Under the pieces are notes generated by a model. That model was not told where the DNA came from and did no database searches. It was given only the letters and a program-made list of their open reading frames with translations. The position numbers were made by a program, and so were the translations under genes. Shown one piece after another: positions 18,260 through 20,839 of a stretch of DNA of 20,839 nucleotides. Source of the DNA: Dissophora ornata (lineage: Eukaryota; Mortierellomycota; Mortierellomycetes; Mortierellales; Mortierellaceae); assembly GCA_025201705.1 (NCBI GenBank), contig MU617166.1, positions 1 to 20,839 on the forward strand, in the 5' to 3' direction. How positions within the stretch are numbered: the stretch's first letter is position 1; each line of letters opens with the position of its first letter.

Positions 18260-19912
18260 ATGACCCCTCCAAACAACGATGACAACAAGGCCGTCCAGGC
18301 ATTAGCCCTCCCCGAATTAGTCGATGCCATCGCGCTGCATCTCAAATCCCAACGCGTTATTGCCACAGCCTGTCTCGTCTGTAAAGTCTGGCGCGAGGCC
18401 TGGACGCCGTTACTCTGGAGAAGCTTGGGGTTTGACCGTAGCGACGGGGCCGTCCCAGACTCGATCGTCTTGCAGGGCCACCATACCAAGAATCTCACCT
18501 ATGACTACCCCAAGGACGAACATCTTGACCTCGTTCTCCCCCATTGCCCAAACCTGCAGAGCTTGAACCTGAGCTGCACCAAGGCCACAATCGAAGTCCT
18601 AGCGCCTTTCCTAATGGATCTGGGTGGAAGGAGATTGAGGCAGTTTGAACTCGACACATACATGATCCGGGCTTCGGATCTGCTACCTGTGCTGGTAGGG
18701 CATTGTCATCGCCTTGAGCAAGTTATTTTAAGCTTCCCTTACTTTAAGGAGAGATCGGAACTGAGCTCGAGGACGCTGATGCGGTTGTTGGAGATGTGTC
18801 CACGCTTGAGAGAGCTGGAGCTTACCTGGGTCGAGATTCTGGATGATGTCACTGAAGTTGTTGGAGAGAGCGAGGGGGAGGAGCATGTCGTTCAAAGCCG
18901 ACTGGAGATTTTGTCTCTGGACGCGGTGACCCAATCCGACACGAGCTTTCTGGGGCTTCTAGAACGTTGCCCACAATTGTGGATGCTCCATGTTGGAGGC
19001 AACCCCACCCTCACGAACGCCTCCATTTACAGAATCCCCGAGCTGTGTCCCAATTTGGATAGCCTCACCATCATCCTACAGACCAGAGACAGGCACGCTT
19101 CTTCAACCCACACATTCGAGCAACTCTTTCAAAAGACAGATTGGCCTCTTAAACTAAGGTACTTGTGTCTTAGTGGCGACTCTGTGGATGACCGTGTGGT
19201 TGCACAGATTGCGTCGAGTCAAGCACCGTCGTTGCGGACCCTCGATCTAAGACATTGCCGTGAGGTTACGGACTTGGGTGTCGAGCTGGTTTTGAGACGC
19301 TGCGCACTATTGGAGACACTCTTGCTCTTTGGAACTGCTGTGACAAATGCGATCATGGAGGGCCCACAAGAGAGATGGAAGTGTTTTGAGACGTTAAAGG
19401 AGTTGGATATACGTAAAATTGGAGTCACGGATCTCGGGCACCGATATCCGCAGGATGACCCCAGGATTAAACAGAACAGGGAGGCATTTACAAAGATCAG
19501 GCGTCGGGTCCAGATGTTGCCGAGGCTTCAAAAACTGGCCATGAGTTTTTATGGGATACACGAAGAATTATTGCAAGGGTTTTATTATGAAAGTACGCAG
19601 GGGGAGGATGGTGGTGGCAGGATGCTGGACTGCGAAGTAATGAACGGTGCTGATGCGGCATGCAGTAGTACAGTTGCAACAAGCCGTGAGAGTGGCGGCA
19701 ACGTTGCTGTGCAAGGAAGTCCCCGGTTGCGGACGCTCAACGCGCTTGGAGCGAGTGCACTTTTGGGGGAGGACATGGATCGTTTCTTGGACAATTATCC
19801 GTACCTGACGCGTCTCGTCATGAACCGACCATCCTCTTCTCACGAGATGAGGGAGCGGCTATTTGGTGCTGGCGTATCATTTGTTGCTGGAGACTCGCAT
19901 CTATGGCAATAA
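18260..19912 (+). CDS. F-box / leucine-rich-repeat protein
   Basis: Likely substrate receptor of an SCF ubiquitin ligase: the F-box binds Skp1 and the LRRs choose the target, which is unknown. Single exon, 550 residues from the first ATG in frame; the frame is open further upstream but offers no ATG there. F-box at about 16-58 (ALPELVDAIALHL ... CLVCKVWREAW ... LLWRSL), followed by irregular LRRs: LQSLNLSCT, LRELELTWVEI, LEILSLDAV, LDSLTIIL, LRYLCLSGDSVDD, and LRTLDLRHCREVTDLGVELVLRRC, the last being the Cys-containing repeat type of Grr1/FBXL proteins. The C-terminal 130 residues show no clear repeat and include a Gly/Ser/Ala-rich patch. AATAAA (19908-19913) overlaps the stop codon. Such genes form large, fast-changing families in many fungi, so orthology is hard to assign. 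Confidence 0.88.
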   Translation: MTPPNNDDNKAVQALALPELVDAIALHLKSQRVIATACLVCKVWREAWTPLLWRSLGFDRSDGAVPDSIVLQGHHTKNLTYDYPKDEHLDLVLPHCPNLQSLNLSCTKATIEVLAPFLMDLGGRRLRQFELDTYMIRASDLLPVLVGHCHRLEQVILSFPYFKERSELSSRTLMRLLEMCPRLRELELTWVEILDDVTEVVGESEGEEHVVQSRLEILSLDAVTQSDTSFLGLLERCPQLWMLHVGGNPTLTNASIYRIPELCPNLDSLTIILQTRDRHASSTHTFEQLFQKTDWPLKLRYLCLSGDSVDDRVVAQIASSQAPSLRTLDLRHCREVTDLGVELVLRRCALLETLLLFGTAVTNAIMEGPQERWKCFETLKELDIRKIGVTDLGHRYPQDDPRIKQNREAFTKIRRRVQMLPRLQKLAMSFYGIHEELLQGFYYESTQGEDGGGRMLDCEVMNGADAACSSTVATSRESGGNVAVQGSPRLRTLNALGASALLGEDMDRFLDNYPYLTRLVMNRPSSSHEMRERLFGAGVSFVAGDSHLWQ

Positions 19913-19913
19913 A
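19908..19913 (+). promoter_or_regulatory. AATAAA overlapping the F-box stop codon
   Basis: The hexamer is built from the last codon CAA, the stop TAA and the next base. If used, the 3' UTR would be very short; a later site may be the real one. Confidence 0.3.
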
Positions 19914-20839
19914 TACGTAAGAGCAATGGCTCTGACATCTCTGATATCTCACACAAGCATTCTTTGTTCGCTCAAGGCCCCAATGTTCCCTGTCTTATCC
20001 CTTCAAGTCCTTGCGCGCGTGTAGCTCTGTACCCATCATTGCTCTTCCTTAATATTCATGAACCTAGAATCTGTGTGGGGCAGGATAAGGATGCTATCTC
20101 TCCTTTCCATCGTACAAATTGTACTGACACAATGCGCGTGGGAAACAAAGCGGCGCACTGAACCCTGAATAACGCATGACCCCACAATGTGCTCCTTTCG
20201 TGAGACGCAAGGCCATCATGCTGGACACAAGAGTCGGTACGTCATCTATGGATCTATATATTAGTTCTATCATGCCACATCGGTCTCCAGCTCTTTGTGC
20301 TGGTGAGGTTCCATGCCGGATGGTCTATGCAGACACAAAAAGAGATGGAGCATCTCTCTTCTCTTTCCTCCGAACTTCGCCTCTTGCTGTCTTGCGATGT
20401 ATAGCACTAGCAGGTATTTATCGTCCCATTTGTACTCCCCTTCCAAGAATTCACTTTCACGACTCCCGGCTGCCCCGCCGTCCCTCGCTCCTTCGTTCCC
20501 CTTTTTCTTTTATCTCTCCAATGGAGGGATACATGCGAAGAGAGACAAATCTAAGGAGACTCCCCCCTTGTGGTTCCTGGCCTCTGCGGTGCTATGAATA
20601 CTAAAACCGAATCACTCAGTCGCTCGCTCACTCCGTCTCTCCCATCATGCAACAATCGTTCCTGGTAACTCTGTCATTGCCCGCCTCTACCTTGTATTTT
20701 TTTTATTTGCTGCCCTCGACTGCGGTATCCGTGGTTCTCTTTTCATTTTTTTTTTTGTTGCCACCAGCCAACGCACTCTGCCATCTCTTCCTGTTGAACC
20801 CTCCGTTCCCCCCCCCTTGTTGCACAGAAATAATAATAG
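19914..20839. other. Right-edge spacer, becoming pyrimidine-rich
   Basis: I see no supported gene. From about 20430 to the edge the plus strand is strongly pyrimidine-rich (CTCC, TTTT and CCCC blocks), as upstream of the genes in this window, so a plus-strand gene may start just beyond the edge. A frame from ATG 20647 stays open to the end of the window (64 codons), but its translation is what T- and C-rich DNA would give anyway. Confidence 0.4.

Noticed and set aside
20176..20604. Plus-strand frame of 142 codons near the right edge
   Set aside because: The composition follows the pyrimidine-rich DNA, there is no recognisable motif, and a second overlapping frame is equally open.
1..20839. 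CRISPR array, bacterial operon, intact transposon or viral genes
   Set aside because: I found no regularly spaced repeats, no ribosome-binding-site-linked gene strings, no transposase, reverse transcriptase or integrase motifs, and no viral hallmark proteins; the split genes show eukaryotic nuclear DNA.

Overview
The window looks like nuclear DNA of a filamentous fungus. The genes are split by short GT-AG introns (81-208 bp), the proteins are fungal or opisthokont in type, the intergenic DNA is rich in A/T homopolymers, and AATAAA-like signals follow several stop codons. An early-diverging lineage such as Mortierellomycotina is my guess from gene style (half-size ABCA transporters, an intronless F-box/LRR gene); no marker here proves it.

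Layout from left to right: positions 1-2172 hold no intact gene, only a decayed coding relic with a second, inverted, diverged copy of part of it. A tRNA-Ile(AAU) follows at 2173-2245. Then come a half-size ABCA transporter on the minus strand (2343-5897, 6 exons); an SFM1-type SPOUT protein-arginine methyltransferase (minus, 6975-8025, 4 exons); COQ4 (plus, 8197-9307, 4 exons); SBDS/SDO1 (minus, 9430-10661, 6 exons); a glyoxylate/hydroxypyruvate reductase (plus, 11153-12435, 3 exons); a second half-size ABCA transporter (plus, 13459-16485, 4 exons); and an intronless F-box/leucine-rich-repeat gene (plus, 18260-19912). I rebuilt all exon joins by eye from splice signals and reading-frame phase. 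The SFM1, COQ4, SBDS and reductase models reach family-typical length and alignment end to end.

The centre is a compact housekeeping block. SFM1/COQ4 are divergent over 171 bp, COQ4/SBDS converge over 122 bp, and SBDS/reductase are divergent over 491 bp. SFM1 and SBDS act on ribosomes (uS3 methylation and 60S maturation). COQ4, and probably one form of the reductase, are mitochondrial. The two ABCA genes flank the block on opposite strands.

The most interesting point is that the ABC domain of the left transporter looks like the first nucleotide-binding domain of animal full-length ABCA proteins, and that of the right one looks like the second, including the C-terminal motif. Together they resemble a full ABCA transporter split into two genes. 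I saw no CRISPR array, intact transposon or operon-like secondary-metabolite cluster.
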